A stretch of 64,000 bases of DNA. Origin: Streptomyces omiyaensis. Its GTDB lineage: Bacteria > Actinomycetota > Actinomycetes > Streptomycetales > Streptomycetaceae. A program made the position numbers and the translations under genes. Within the stretch, counting starts at the first letter, position 1. Every line of letters starts with the position of its first letter. Below the pieces are notes generated by a model. That model saw only the letters and a list, made by a program, of their open reading frames with translations. It ran no database searches and was not told where the DNA came from. The stretch covers positions 3,102 to 67,101 of the forward strand of contig NZ_BMVV01000009.1 in NCBI RefSeq assembly GCF_014650895.1, given 5' to 3'. Of this stretch, positions 27,499-36,016 are shown piece by piece.

Positions 27499-27512
27499 GT
27501 ACTGGTCAGTAC
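27499..27512. promoter_or_regulatory. Inverted repeat before beta-glucosidase gene (candidate operator)
   Basis: GTACTG-GT-CAGTAC, perfect 6-bp arms, centred 9-10 nt before the first ATG of the beta-glucosidase and next to TTGACT (27490-27495). TetR- or LacI-type repressors of sugar genes bind sites of this form. No regulator gene is adjacent in the window. Confidence 0.45.
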
Positions 27513-27514
27513 CG

Positions 27515-28858
27515 ATGATCGCGGCCATGGCAGCCACCACGGTCCCCCTTCCCCAGTTCCCGCCCGGTTTCCTGTGGGGCGTCTCCACCGCCGCCCATCA
27601 GATCGAGGGCGACGTCGCGGGGCGCGCGCGCTCGGTGTGGGACGCGTTCAGCGGGGAGCCCGGGCGGATCAGGGACGGCTCCACGGCGGACGTGGCCTGC
27701 GACCACGTGGCCCGCTACCGCGAGGACGTGGCGCTCATGCGCGACCTCGGCGTGGACGCGTACCGGTTCTCGATCTCCTGGCCGCGCGTGCTCGCCCCGG
27801 GCGGACTCGACTTCTACGACCGGCTGGTCGACGAGCTGTGCGCGCAGGGGGTGCGGCCGGTGCCGACGCTCTTCCACTGGGACCTGCCGCTGCGGATCGA
27901 GGAGGCGGGCGGCTGGCTGGAGCGTGACACCGCCGCCCGGTTCGCCGCCCACGCGGCCGTCGTCGCGGAGCGGCTCGGCGACCGCGTCACCCGGTGGATC
28001 ACCCTCAACGAGCCCGCCGAGCACACCCTGCTCGGCCACGCGCTCGGCCGGCACGCGCCCGGCAGGAAGCTGCTCTTCGACGCGCTGCCGGTGGCCCACC
28101 ACCAGCTCCTCGCGCACGGGCTCGCGGCGGGGGCCCTGCGCGCCGCGGGCGCCACCGACATCGGCATCGCCAACTCCCACGGCCCGACGTGGCCCGCCTC
28201 GGCCGAACCGGCCGACACGGAGGCCGCCGACCTGTACGACATCCTCCTCAACCGGCTCTTCTCCGACCCGCTGCTGCTCGGCCGCTACCCGGACGGGTTC
28301 GGCGAGCTCATGCCGGGCGGCGACGTGGACGCCGACCTCAAGGTGATCTCCGAGGGCACCCTCGACTGGTACGGGATCAACTTCTACCAGCCGACCAGGG
28401 TGGGCGCGCCCCGCGCCGAGGACGTGGAGTTCTCCGGTTTCACCCTCCCCTCCGAACTTCCCTTCTCGGTAAGGGAGATCGAGGGGTACCCGGTCACGGA
28501 CTTCGGCTGGCCCGTCGTCCCGGAGGCGCTCACCGAACTCCTCGTCTCCTTCCGCGACCGCTACGGCGACCGGCTGCCTCCCGTCGTGATCACCGAGAAC
28601 GGCTGCGCGTACGAGGGCCTCGACGACCAGGCGCGGATCGCCTACCACGACGGGCACCTGAGGGCGCTGCACCGGGCGTCGGAGGCGGGCGTCGACGTCC
28701 GCGGCTACTTCGTCTGGTCGCTCATGGACAACTTCGAGTGGGCCGAGGGCTACACCAAGCGGTTCGGACTCGTGCACGTCGACTACGCCACCCAGACGCG
28801 CACCCCGAAGGCCTCGTACGCCTGGCTGCGGGACGCGCTGCGGGCGCAGCGGGCATGA
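27515..28858 (+). CDS. GH1 beta-glucosidase
   Basis: 447 aa, full family length. The acid/base Glu is in WITLNEPAEH and the nucleophile Glu in VVITENGCAY; the N-terminal PPGFLWGVSTAAHQIEG and the aglycone/glucose-site WSLMDNFEWAEGY are also complete. GH1 enzymes hydrolyse beta-glucosides such as cellobiose inside the cell (no signal peptide here). The start is ATG 27515 or ATG 27527; neither has a clear ribosome site. The stop overlaps the start of an MFS transporter by ATGA, so import and hydrolysis of a beta-glycoside are coupled. An inverted repeat just upstream suggests sugar-responsive repression. Confidence 0.93.
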   Translation: MIAAMAATTVPLPQFPPGFLWGVSTAAHQIEGDVAGRARSVWDAFSGEPGRIRDGSTADVACDHVARYREDVALMRDLGVDAYRFSISWPRVLAPGGLDFYDRLVDELCAQGVRPVPTLFHWDLPLRIEEAGGWLERDTAARFAAHAAVVAERLGDRVTRWITLNEPAEHTLLGHALGRHAPGRKLLFDALPVAHHQLLAHGLAAGALRAAGATDIGIANSHGPTWPASAEPADTEAADLYDILLNRLFSDPLLLGRYPDGFGELMPGGDVDADLKVISEGTLDWYGINFYQPTRVGAPRAEDVEFSGFTLPSELPFSVREIEGYPVTDFGWPVVPEALTELLVSFRDRYGDRLPPVVITENGCAYEGLDDQARIAYHDGHLRALHRASEAGVDVRGYFVWSLMDNFEWAEGYTKRFGLVHVDYATQTRTPKASYAWLRDALRAQRA

Positions 28859-30096
28859 CCGCCCTCGCCCTGGAGGAACCGGCCGAACGGGTCGGCCGCG
28901 GCTGGACGGCCGCCCTGTCGCTGGCCAACGGCGCGATCTGGGTGGGCTGGTACGGGCCGCTGCAGATCCTGCTCGCCCAGCAGGCCGAACGGTTCGCCCC
29001 CGGCACCGGACTGTCGAAGGAGTCGCTGCTCGCCTGGGTGACCGGGGTCGGCGCGGTGGTCTCGCTGGCGGCGAACCCGCTGGCCGGAGCGCTGTCGGAC
29101 CGCACCACGTCCCGGTTCGGGCGGCGCACGCCGTGGATCGTGGCCGGGGCCGCGGGCGGCGCGCTGTCCCTGCTGCTCCTCGGGACCGCGGACGCCGTCT
29201 GGGTCCTCTTCGCCGGCTGGTGCCTGGTCCAGCTGACCCTCAACGCGGCCTTCGCCGCGGTCACCGCCGCCGTCCCGGACCGGGTGCCGCGCGCGCAACG
29301 CGGCGTCGTGGGCGGCTGGCTGGGCGCGGCGCAGATCCTCGGCGTGGTCGCCGGGACGGGCCTCGCGACGGCGGCCGGCGGCATCGGGGCGGGGTACCTG
29401 GCCTGTGCCGTCTTCACGCTGGTGGGCATCGCCCCGTACGTGCTCCGCCACCCGGACCTGCGGCTCGCCGCGGCCGACCGGCCCGCCTGGTCCCGGCGGG
29501 GCTTCGCGGCCGGCTTCTGGCTGAGTCCCCGCGCCCACCCCGATCTGGCCTGGGCCTGGCTGACCCGCTTCCTGATCAACCTGAGCAACGCGCTCGTGCT
29601 GCTCTACCTCTTCTACTACCTGCGCGACCGGCTGCACCACGCGGACCCCGGGACCGGCGTGCTGGTCCTGACGGCGGTGAACGGCGTGACCCTGCTCGCC
29701 ACGGTCGTGGCCGGCGGGATCTGGTCGGACCGGATCGGACGGCGCAAACCGTTCGTGCTGTGGTCGGGCGTCCTGATGGCCGCGGCGACGGCGATGCTCG
29801 CGGGGTGGCAGACGTGGAACGGGGCGCTCGTCGCCGCCGCCCTGCTCGGCATCGGCTTCGGCGTCTTCACCTCCGTCGACTTCGCCCTCATGACGGACGT
29901 CCTGCCGACGGCGCAGGACCGGGGCAAGGACCTCGGCGTCGTCAACGTCGCCAACGCACTGCCCCAGGTCGCGGCCCCCGCCCTCGCCGCCCCGCTCGTC
30001 AACCACCTCGGCGGCTACCGCGCGCTGTACCTGGTCGCCGCCGCCCTCGGCCTGCTCGGGGCGCTGCTGGTGCGGCGCATCAAGGGCGTGGAGTGA
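28855..30096 (+). CDS. MFS transporter, probable glycoside/sugar importer
   Basis: 413 aa, about 12 helices. Loop 2-3 reads GALSDRTTSRFGRRTPWIVA, the motif of sugar-cation/MFS_1-type transporters, and a second copy SDRIGRRKPFVLWSG starts the second half. ATGA overlap with the beta-glucosidase gene makes it the partner transporter. Relatives move oligosaccharides or glucosides with cations. The 3' end overlaps the convergent GNAT gene by 17 bp. Confidence 0.85.
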   Translation: MTALALEEPAERVGRGWTAALSLANGAIWVGWYGPLQILLAQQAERFAPGTGLSKESLLAWVTGVGAVVSLAANPLAGALSDRTTSRFGRRTPWIVAGAAGGALSLLLLGTADAVWVLFAGWCLVQLTLNAAFAAVTAAVPDRVPRAQRGVVGGWLGAAQILGVVAGTGLATAAGGIGAGYLACAVFTLVGIAPYVLRHPDLRLAAADRPAWSRRGFAAGFWLSPRAHPDLAWAWLTRFLINLSNALVLLYLFYYLRDRLHHADPGTGVLVLTAVNGVTLLATVVAGGIWSDRIGRRKPFVLWSGVLMAAATAMLAGWQTWNGALVAAALLGIGFGVFTSVDFALMTDVLPTAQDRGKDLGVVNVANALPQVAAPALAAPLVNHLGGYRALYLVAAALGLLGALLVRRIKGVE

Positions 30097-30691
30097 CCGA
30101 GGCCCCGGACGAGGGGTGCGGGCGGACGTGCAGGTGCCCGTCGAGGGGGAAGTCCGGCGGCGACGACGGCAGGATGCCCTCGAAGGCGTAGCCGCACTTC
30201 AGGGCCGTGCGGCAGGACGCCTCGTTGTCGACCTGGTGGAGGAGTTCGATGCGCTCCAGGCCCCCGGGCCCGAAGGCCGCGAAGGCCCAGTCGGTGACGG
30301 CCTCCAGAGCCCGGGAGGCGACGCCCCGGCCGCGCGCCGGGGCCGCCGTCCAGTAGCCGACCTCCGCGGTCGGTCCGCCGGGCGTCCGCCGCTTGAGGAC
30401 GGCGTTGCCGACCAGCCGCGGCGCCTCCGCCGGCCCGCCCGCCCCGGAGGCGCCACCGGACTCCAGGACGGCGAAGCCGAAGCGGACGCCGGTGGCGCGG
30501 TTGCGCTCCTGGGTGCGCAGCCAGTCGAGCGCGTCGCCCTCGTCCTCCACCGCGAAGCCCGTCGACCGGCGGATGCCGGGGTCGCGGTACGCCTCCAGGA
30601 GCGCGGTGGCGTCCGCCGGGGACCAGGGGCGGAGGACGAGGGCGGGGGCGGTCGGCGTCGCGGGCGCGCCGAGCGTGGCGGAGACGATCAT
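30080..30691 (-). CDS. GNAT acetyltransferase (RimJ/RimL-like)
   Basis: 203 aa. ALVLRPWSPADATALLEAYR opens the fold; EVGYWTAAPARGRGVASRAL contains the acetyl-CoA-binding R/QxxGxG/A motif; ERIELLHQVDNEASCRTALK and GYAFEGIL complete an Acetyltransf_3 domain. Probably acetylates a protein N-terminus or small amine. Start in ATGA overlap with the sensor kinase gene, so it is the last gene of a four-gene minus-strand operon (VanZ, response regulator, kinase, GNAT). Confidence 0.85.
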   Translation of the reverse strand: MIVSATLGAPATPTAPALVLRPWSPADATALLEAYRDPGIRRSTGFAVEDEGDALDWLRTQERNRATGVRFGFAVLESGGASGAGGPAEAPRLVGNAVLKRRTPGGPTAEVGYWTAAPARGRGVASRALEAVTDWAFAAFGPGGLERIELLHQVDNEASCRTALKCGYAFEGILPSSPPDFPLDGHLHVRPHPSSGASVTPRP

Positions 30692-31821
30692 CGTCCGATC
30701 GTACGGGCGGGAGCGTGCGGCGCGGGGGCGTTCCGGCGGGTCCGGGGCGGGCCGGGGAGGCGGACCGTCACGGTGAGGCCGCCGGCCGGGCGGGGGAGCA
30801 GGGCGAGGGTGCCGCCGTGCGCCCGGACGATGCTGTGCACGAGGGCGAGGCCCAGGCCGACCCCGGCGTGCTCGTCGGTGCGGGCGCGTTCCGTCGCGCG
30901 CTGGAACGGTTCGGTGAGCGTCGGCACGAGCTCCGGGGCGAGCCGGGGGCCGGTGTTCTCGACCCGTACGACGCTCGCCCCGTCCTCCGTGCCGGTGTGC
31001 ACGGTCACCGTGCCCCCGGACGGCAGGTTGTGGACCACCGCGTTCTGGACGAGGTTCGTCACCATCCGCAGCAGCAGCTCCCCGGAGCCGCTGGTCCCCG
31101 CCGCCGTCCCCGTGACGTCGAGCCCTATCCCGCGCCGCTCGGCGAGGGGCAGCAGCGTCTCGGCGGCCTCCTCGGCGAGGAGGGAGAGGTCGACGTCCTC
31201 CCGGGCGGTGAGGCCGCGGTCGCTGCGGCCGAGCAGCAGCAGCGCCTCGGTGAGGCCGATCGCCCGCGCGTTGACGGTCCGCAGGCGGGCGAGCAGCTCC
31301 TCGCGGTCCCGCGCGGGATCCTCGCGGGCGACGTCCAGCAGCGCCTGGGAGATCGCCAGCGGAGTGCGCAGCTCGTGCGAGGCGTTCGCGGCGAAGCGGC
31401 GCTGCCCGTCGACGTGCGACTCCAGCCGCTCCAGCATCGTGTCGAACGCGTCGGCCAGCTCCCGGAACTCGTCCTCGCGGCCCTCCATCCGGATCCGGTG
31501 CGCCAGCGACCCGGTGCCCGCCGTCCGGGCCGCCGCCGTGATCCGGGTCAGCGGCGCGAGCATCCGCCCGGCCAGGAGCCACCCCCCGACCAGGCCGAAC
31601 ACCAGCAGGAACCCCATCGCGACCGCGGCGGCGGGGGCGAAGGTGCGCACCAGGAGGTAGCGGTTCGGCGAGATCCCGAGCAGGCCCTGCGGATGGTCGG
31701 GGACGTAGCGCAGCAGGTAGCCCCACACCACCGCCAGCAGCAGCGCACCGGCCACGGTCAGGAAGCCAGCGTAGCTCAGGGCCAGCTTCATCCGGGCGCT
31801 GAGCCCGCGACGCCTAGGCAC
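30688..31821 (-). CDS. Two-component sensor histidine kinase
   Basis: 377 aa from GTG 31821, preferred over ATG 31941 because a GGAG lies ~8 nt upstream and it overlaps the regulator stop by only 8 bp; the longer form would add a Pro-rich repetitive leader. Two helices (MKLALSYAGFLTVAGALLLA and AAVAMGFLLVFGLVGGWLLA) flank a short external loop; then HAMP, H-box NASHELRTPLAISQ, N-box LVQNAVVHN and GVGLGLALVHSIVRAHGG. Autophosphorylates and passes phosphate to the regulator encoded just upstream. The signal is unknown. Confidence 0.88.
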   Translation of the reverse strand: MPRRRGLSARMKLALSYAGFLTVAGALLLAVVWGYLLRYVPDHPQGLLGISPNRYLLVRTFAPAAAVAMGFLLVFGLVGGWLLAGRMLAPLTRITAAARTAGTGSLAHRIRMEGREDEFRELADAFDTMLERLESHVDGQRRFAANASHELRTPLAISQALLDVAREDPARDREELLARLRTVNARAIGLTEALLLLGRSDRGLTAREDVDLSLLAEEAAETLLPLAERRGIGLDVTGTAAGTSGSGELLLRMVTNLVQNAVVHNLPSGGTVTVHTGTEDGASVVRVENTGPRLAPELVPTLTEPFQRATERARTDEHAGVGLGLALVHSIVRAHGGTLALLPRPAGGLTVTVRLPGPPRTRRNAPAPHAPARTIGR

Positions 31822-32611
31822 CGGCGTCTCCGGCGGGGCCGGCGGCTTCCGAGGCTCGGACGGCTTCCGCGGTTCGGACGGTCCCGGCGGCTTCAGCGGC
31901 CCCGAGGGCTCCTCCGGCGCCGGCGGGTGCCGGGCCGCCACCGGGCGGTCCGGGCGTGTCGATGCGGTAGCCGACGCCCGGCACCGTGGCGATGATCCAC
32001 GGCTCGCCGAGCCGCTTGCGCAGCGCGGAGACGGTGATGCGGACGGCGTTGGTGAACGGGTCCGCGTGCGCGTCCCAGGCCCGCTCCAGCAGTTCCTCCG
32101 CGCCGACGACCCCGCCCTCGGCCGCGACCAGGACGTCGAGCACCGCGAACTGCTTGCGGGTGAGGGCGACGTACCGCCCGTCGCGGAAGACCTCCCTGCG
32201 GAAGGGGTCCACGCGCAGCCCCGCCAGCTCGCGGACCGGCGGCCGCGCGTACGCCCGCCTGCGGTCGAGCGCCCGCAGGCGCAGCACGAGCTCCCGCAGC
32301 TCGAAGGGTTTGGTCAGATAGTCGTCGGCGCCGAGCGCGAACCCGGACTCCTTGTCGTCGATCCGGTCGGCGGCCGTGAGCATCAGGATCGGGATGCCGC
32401 TGCCGGACGCGACGATCCGCCGCGCGACCTCGTCGCCGGAGGGCCCGGGGACGTCGCGGTCGAGGACGGCGAGGTCGTAGGAGTGGACGGCGAGCAGGGC
32501 CAGGGCGGAGTCGCCGTCCCCGGCGATGTCGGCGGCGATCGCCTCCAGCCGGAGGCCGTCACGGACGGCCTCCGCCAGATACGGCTCGTCCTCCACGATC
32601 AGTACGCGCAT
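31814..32611 (-). CDS. OmpR-family response regulator
   Basis: 265 aa. Receiver domain with acidic pocket (IVEDEPYLAEAV), phospho-acceptor Asp in LAVLDRDVPGPSG, Thr in MLTAADR and Lys in DYLTKPFELREL; winged-helix DNA-binding domain from ~130 (DPFRREVFRDGRYVALTRKQ, TVPGVGYRID). The ~45-residue Ala/Gly-rich tail after GYRIDTPG is unusual and low-complexity. Pairs with the kinase at 30688-31821. Confidence 0.9.
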   Translation of the reverse strand: MRVLIVEDEPYLAEAVRDGLRLEAIAADIAGDGDSALALLAVHSYDLAVLDRDVPGPSGDEVARRIVASGSGIPILMLTAADRIDDKESGFALGADDYLTKPFELRELVLRLRALDRRRAYARPPVRELAGLRVDPFRREVFRDGRYVALTRKQFAVLDVLVAAEGGVVGAEELLERAWDAHADPFTNAVRITVSALRKRLGEPWIIATVPGVGYRIDTPGPPGGGPAPAGAGGALGAAEAAGTVRTAEAVRASEAAGPAGDAGA

Positions 32612-32620
32612 CCCCGCAGC

Positions 32621-33307
32621 CTAGGCAGTCCGGTCCGGCGCCGGCGCAGGGGCCGGGGCGCGCCACCAGCGGCGCGACGCGAGCCCGGCCAGCAGGGCCC
32701 CGGTGGCGTTGACCAGGACGTCGTCCACGGACGACACCCGGTCGAGCCGGAGCGCGTACTGCGCCGTCTCGACCAGGACCGAACAGCCCGCCCCGAGCAC
32801 CAGCAGCCGCGCCGGGGACGCGAGCGCCGCCCACCGCACCGGGGCGAAGAACCCGAGCGCCGCGAAGACCAGCAGGTTCCCGCCGAGACCCAGCGGCCCC
32901 ATCGTGACCAGGTCCCGCAGCGGCACCAGGGTCACCCGGCCGGGCACGACGCCCGCGCCCGGGCCCGGCATCATCGTCATCCACACCCACGGCGCCGTCC
33001 CGTGGACCATGCCCACCTCGGCCAGCGACAGCCGCCACGCGTCCGGAGCCCCGGCGGCCCGCCTGCGGCGCGCCAGGACCCATGCGACCAGCAGCGACAG
33101 CGGCACCGTGAGCAGCGTCATCAGCACCACGCCGTTGAAGGTGCCCAGGCAGTGGTCCCACCGCCCGGCCAGGCACGCCGGGGCCGACATCATGAGCGGC
33201 CGCCGCAGGGCGAGGAGGGCGCCCGCGGCGGCGAGCAGGAGCAGGCCGGGGAGCAGGAGCGCGCGGGCTCGGGGGAGCCGTACGGCCGGGGAGGCGTCGT
33301 CGTTCAT
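32621..33307 (-). CDS. VanZ-family membrane protein
   Basis: 228 aa with five or six hydrophobic segments. The C-terminal GCSVLVETAQYALRLDRVSS then VDDVLVNATGALLAG is the VanZ signature (ExxQ and DxxxNxxG). Family members affect teicoplanin susceptibility or envelope traits. First gene of the operon with the two-component system, 9 bp before the regulator start, so it may be part of an envelope-stress response. Confidence 0.85.
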   Translation of the reverse strand: MNDDASPAVRLPRARALLLPGLLLLAAAGALLALRRPLMMSAPACLAGRWDHCLGTFNGVVLMTLLTVPLSLLVAWVLARRRRAAGAPDAWRLSLAEVGMVHGTAPWVWMTMMPGPGAGVVPGRVTLVPLRDLVTMGPLGLGGNLLVFAALGFFAPVRWAALASPARLLVLGAGCSVLVETAQYALRLDRVSSVDDVLVNATGALLAGLASRRWWRAPAPAPAPDRTA

Positions 33308-33384
33308 GGCGCCATGGATACCGGGCGGGGTGTCGCGCGGGCGTATGCGTTTTCCGATACGCCCGCGATACGCGGCCCGGCGCG

Positions 33385-34104
33385 TCAGCGCAGGCGGCGG
33401 GCGCGCAGGACGACGTCGTGGGTGTGGTGGGCGCCGGCGCCGCCGTCGGGGACGACGCGGGGCCGCTCCTCGTCGACCTCGATCCGCCAGTCGTCGCCGA
33501 GGAGCGCGGCGACCATCGAGGGCCAGACGTAGTCGGCCGGGTCGAAGCCGCCGGCCTGCCCGGCGTGGGGCTCGTCCATGCCCGCGTGGTGGACGAGCAG
33601 CAGCACGCCGCCGGGGGCGACCGCGTCGAGCAGGGCCCGCTCGGCCGCGCCCTCGGGGGTGCGGAGCAGGGCCGGGTACTGCGCGGAGACCAGGTCGAAG
33701 GAGGCGGGCGGGAGCGCGGCCTCGGCCAGCCCGGCGTGCACCCAGCGGACGTCCGCCCCGGCGTCCCGCGCGTGGGCGGCGGCCCGGCCCAGTGCCACGC
33801 CCGAGACCTCCAGGGCGGTCACGTCCCAGCCGGCCCGGGCGAGCCAGATGGCGTCCGCGCCCTCGCCGCAGCCGACGTCGAGCACGCGCCCCGGGGCGAG
33901 GCCGGCGACCTCCGCGACGAGCGCCCCGTTGGGCTGCCCGCTCCAGAGCCGCTGCCGCTCGGCGTAGCGGCCGTCCCATTCGTCCCGCACGGCGGGATCG
34001 CCGACGTAGCCGTCGGTGAAGGAAGGGCCCGTGGAGGAGGCGGAGGAGGAACCGGCGGGGGAACCGTCGGTGGGAAGGACTTCGGTTGCGATGTCGTCGG
34101 CCAT
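33385..34104 (-). CDS. Class I SAM-dependent methyltransferase
   Basis: 239 aa. RVLDVGCGEGADAIWLARAG is motif I, VTALEVSGVALGRAAAHARD motif II, and LLDAVAPGGVLLLVHHA the post-motif. DEWDGRYAERQRLWSGQPNG before motif I is typical of the SCO-type small-molecule methyltransferases next to efflux genes. It stands alone, divergent from nothing; an inverted repeat and an 18-bp direct repeat lie upstream. The first ~35 residues are low-complexity Ser/Ala-rich and may be non-native; start by ATG only. Confidence 0.82.
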   Translation of the reverse strand: MADDIATEVLPTDGSPAGSSSASSTGPSFTDGYVGDPAVRDEWDGRYAERQRLWSGQPNGALVAEVAGLAPGRVLDVGCGEGADAIWLARAGWDVTALEVSGVALGRAAAHARDAGADVRWVHAGLAEAALPPASFDLVSAQYPALLRTPEGAAERALLDAVAPGGVLLLVHHAGMDEPHAGQAGGFDPADYVWPSMVAALLGDDWRIEVDEERPRVVPDGGAGAHHTHDVVLRARRLR

Positions 34105-34145
34105 GCGCCCACCGTGGCGCAGCGCGGCCCGACGGGCCAGCGCTG

Positions 34146-34160
34146 TTGCCGAAACGGCAA
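34146..34160. promoter_or_regulatory. Inverted repeat upstream of methyltransferase gene
   Basis: TTGCCG-AAA-CGGCAA, perfect 6-bp arms, 42 bp before the start of the minus-strand methyltransferase gene. Candidate operator. Confidence 0.35.
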
Positions 34161-34164
34161 ACGC

Positions 34165-34200
34165 CGGACGGTACGCGGCAAGCGGACGGTACGCGGCAAG
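34165..34200. repeat. 18-bp tandem duplication
   Basis: CGGACGGTACGCGGCAAG occurs twice in a row (34165-34182, 34183-34200) in the intergenic region. A third partial form follows. Confidence 0.85.
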
Positions 34201-34292
34201 CGTCCGACGCCGGGCGCCGGGCGCCGGACGGCAGTCGGGGGCAGGGGCAGGGGGCGGGAAGCAGGGGACGGGGCGGGGGCCGGCCGGGCGGT

Positions 34293-34814
34293 TCACTGCG
34301 GGGCGGGCGGCTCCAGGCGGCCGAGCCAGGTCGTGAGGAGCCCCTCCAGCGACTCGGCCTCGGCGGGCGTGAGCAGGCCGAGGAGCTGGTGCTCGTTGCG
34401 CATGTGGTCGGTGAAGGCGCGGTCGATCAGCTCGCGTCCGGGGCGGGTCAGGGCCACGATGCGGCCCCGCTGGTCGTCGTCCGCGCGTCGGCGGGTGACC
34501 AGGCCGGCGCGCTCCAGACGGTCGATCCGCTTGGTCATGGCGCCCGTGGTGACCATGGTGTGCGCGGCCAGTTCGCCCGGCGCGCGCTCGTAGGGCGCGC
34601 CGGCCCGGCGCAGGGCGCACAGCACGTCGAACTCGCCCTCGCCGAGTCCGTACCGGTCGTACACCAGGTGCAGCTCCGCGGTGAGGCGGTCGGCCAGCCG
34701 GTGCAGCCGTCCGATGACGCCCTGGGGGGTGACGTCGAGGTCGGGGCGTTCGCGGCGCCAGTCGGTCTGGATGCGGGCCACGCGGTCCGGTGTCGGCGGG
34801 GGCTGGTCGTCCAT
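34293..34814 (-). CDS. MarR-family transcriptional regulator
   Basis: 173 aa with the winged-helix fold: YGLGEGEFDVLCALRRAGAP, APGELAAHTMVTTGAMTKRI (recognition helix) and wing RRRADDDQRGRIVALT. It is divergent from an EamA-type exporter, with only 42 bp between starts, and two perfect palindromes sit in that space. It most likely represses itself and the exporter until a ligand binds. An in-frame ATG 12 nt upstream (34826) is possible, but a -10-like TATGCT falls there, favouring 34814, perhaps on a leaderless transcript. Confidence 0.9.
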   Translation of the reverse strand: MDDQPPPTPDRVARIQTDWRRERPDLDVTPQGVIGRLHRLADRLTAELHLVYDRYGLGEGEFDVLCALRRAGAPYERAPGELAAHTMVTTGAMTKRIDRLERAGLVTRRRADDDQRGRIVALTRPGRELIDRAFTDHMRNEHQLLGLLTPAEAESLEGLLTTWLGRLEPPAPQ

Positions 34815-34824
34815 GGCCGACAGC

Positions 34825-34868
34825 ATAGCTTCCCGGGAAGCTATATATTGGCTTCCATGGAAGCCAAT
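34825..34868. promoter_or_regulatory. Two adjacent perfect palindromes: probable MarR operators
   Basis: Site 1 ATAGCTTCCCGGGAAGCTAT (34825-34844) and site 2, a 22-bp perfect palindrome (34847-34868) with core TTGGCTTCCATGGAAGCCAA. Both share GCTTCC-NN-GGAAGC. Site 2 covers the exporter's start codon (34857); site 1 covers the regulator's promoter. TATATT (34844-34849) ends 7 nt before the exporter ATG, implying a leaderless mRNA. Confidence 0.8.
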
Positions 34869-35948
34869 CGCTGGGTCGTGCTGACCGCCGTCGCGCCGGT
34901 GGCCTGGGGAGCGAACTACTTCGTCACCCACGCGTACCTGCCCGCCGACAGCCCCCTCTACGGAGCCGCCCTGCGCGCCCTGCCCGCCGGCGCCGTCCTG
35001 CTGCTCCTGGCGAGGAAGCGGCCCCGCGGCCGGTGGTGGTGGCGCTCGGCCGTGCTGGGGCTGCTCAACGTGAGCCTGTTCTTCTTCCTCGTCTACGCCG
35101 CCTCCCAACTGCTGCCGACGAGCATCGCCTCGACGGTCATGGCGGTGTCGCCGCTCGCGATGATGCTGATCGCCTGGGGGCTCGTCGCCGAACGCCCGGG
35201 CGCCGCCCACCTCGCCGGGGCGCTCGTCGGCCTGGCGGGGGTCGGGCTCATGCTGCTGTCGGGCACCGGCGGGGTGGACGGGACCGGAGTCCTCGCCTCC
35301 GCCGCCGCCATGCTCGTGTCGGCCTTCGGCCACATCCTCGCCACGCGCTGGAGCGCCGACGCGGACGCCGGCGTCGACGTCCTCGCGTCGACCGCCTGGC
35401 AGCTGACCGCCGGAGGGCTCCTCCTCCTGCCGGTCGCCGCCGTCGTGGAGGGCGCCCCGCCCGCCCTCTCCCCGTCCGCGCTCCTCGCCTTCGCGTACGT
35501 CTCCCTGATCGCCACCGCCCTGGCCTTCACCGTCTGGTTCGCCGGGCTGCGCCGCCTGCCCGCCGCGACCGTGGGCCTGCTCGGCCTGCTCAACCCGGTC
35601 ACGGGCGTGCTGCTCGGTGTGGCGGTCGCCGGGGAGTCCCTGACGGGGCGGCAGCTGTGCGGACTGGGGCTCGTCCTGTGCGGAGTGCTCCTGGGCGGAC
35701 CGGGGCGCGGCGGACGCGGGGCGACTGCACAGGCTCCCGCCCAGGCTCCGGCTCCTGCCCAGGCTCCGGCTCCCGCCCCGGCCTCCGGACCGGCCGACGT
35801 TCCTGCCGGTGCCCCTGCCGACGCCGAGGGGCCCGTCCGGGACGCCTCCCCGGACGGCGCCCGGGTGCCCCGCCGGGGCCGGTGGGGCGCGAAGTCCCCT
35901 GCGGAGAAGCCCGCTTCGGAGCGGAGGCCGTCCCGTACAGTGCGGTGA
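34857..35948 (+). CDS. EamA/DMT-family transporter with low-complexity tail
   Basis: 363 aa. Ten hydrophobic helices in two EamA repeats: VLTAVAPVAWGANYFVTHAY opens the first, GVLASAAAMLVSAFGHILAT the second; LRRLPAATVGLLGLLNPVTG is the conserved last part. Members export amino acids or drugs. After residue ~285 comes a cytoplasmic tail rich in Ala/Pro/Gln (TAQAPAQAPAPAQAPAPAPA) of no known role. No ribosome site; the start codon lies inside an operator palindrome just after a -10 element, so it is probably translated leaderless and repressed directly by the divergent MarR protein. Confidence 0.88.
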   Translation: MEANRWVVLTAVAPVAWGANYFVTHAYLPADSPLYGAALRALPAGAVLLLLARKRPRGRWWWRSAVLGLLNVSLFFFLVYAASQLLPTSIASTVMAVSPLAMMLIAWGLVAERPGAAHLAGALVGLAGVGLMLLSGTGGVDGTGVLASAAAMLVSAFGHILATRWSADADAGVDVLASTAWQLTAGGLLLLPVAAVVEGAPPALSPSALLAFAYVSLIATALAFTVWFAGLRRLPAATVGLLGLLNPVTGVLLGVAVAGESLTGRQLCGLGLVLCGVLLGGPGRGGRGATAQAPAQAPAPAQAPAPAPASGPADVPAGAPADAEGPVRDASPDGARVPRRGRWGAKSPAEKPASERRPSRTVR

Positions 35949-36016
35949 CGGGGGAGTCCGCGCAGGTCGCGGCCCCTCGCCGGACGGTGTCGGACGGGTC
36001 GCGGGGGTGGCGGGGC

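Noticed and set aside
30688..31941. Histidine kinase starting at ATG 31941
   Set aside because: It would overlap the response regulator gene by 128 bp and add a Pro-rich repeat leader; GTG 31821 has a ribosome site and an 8-bp overlap.
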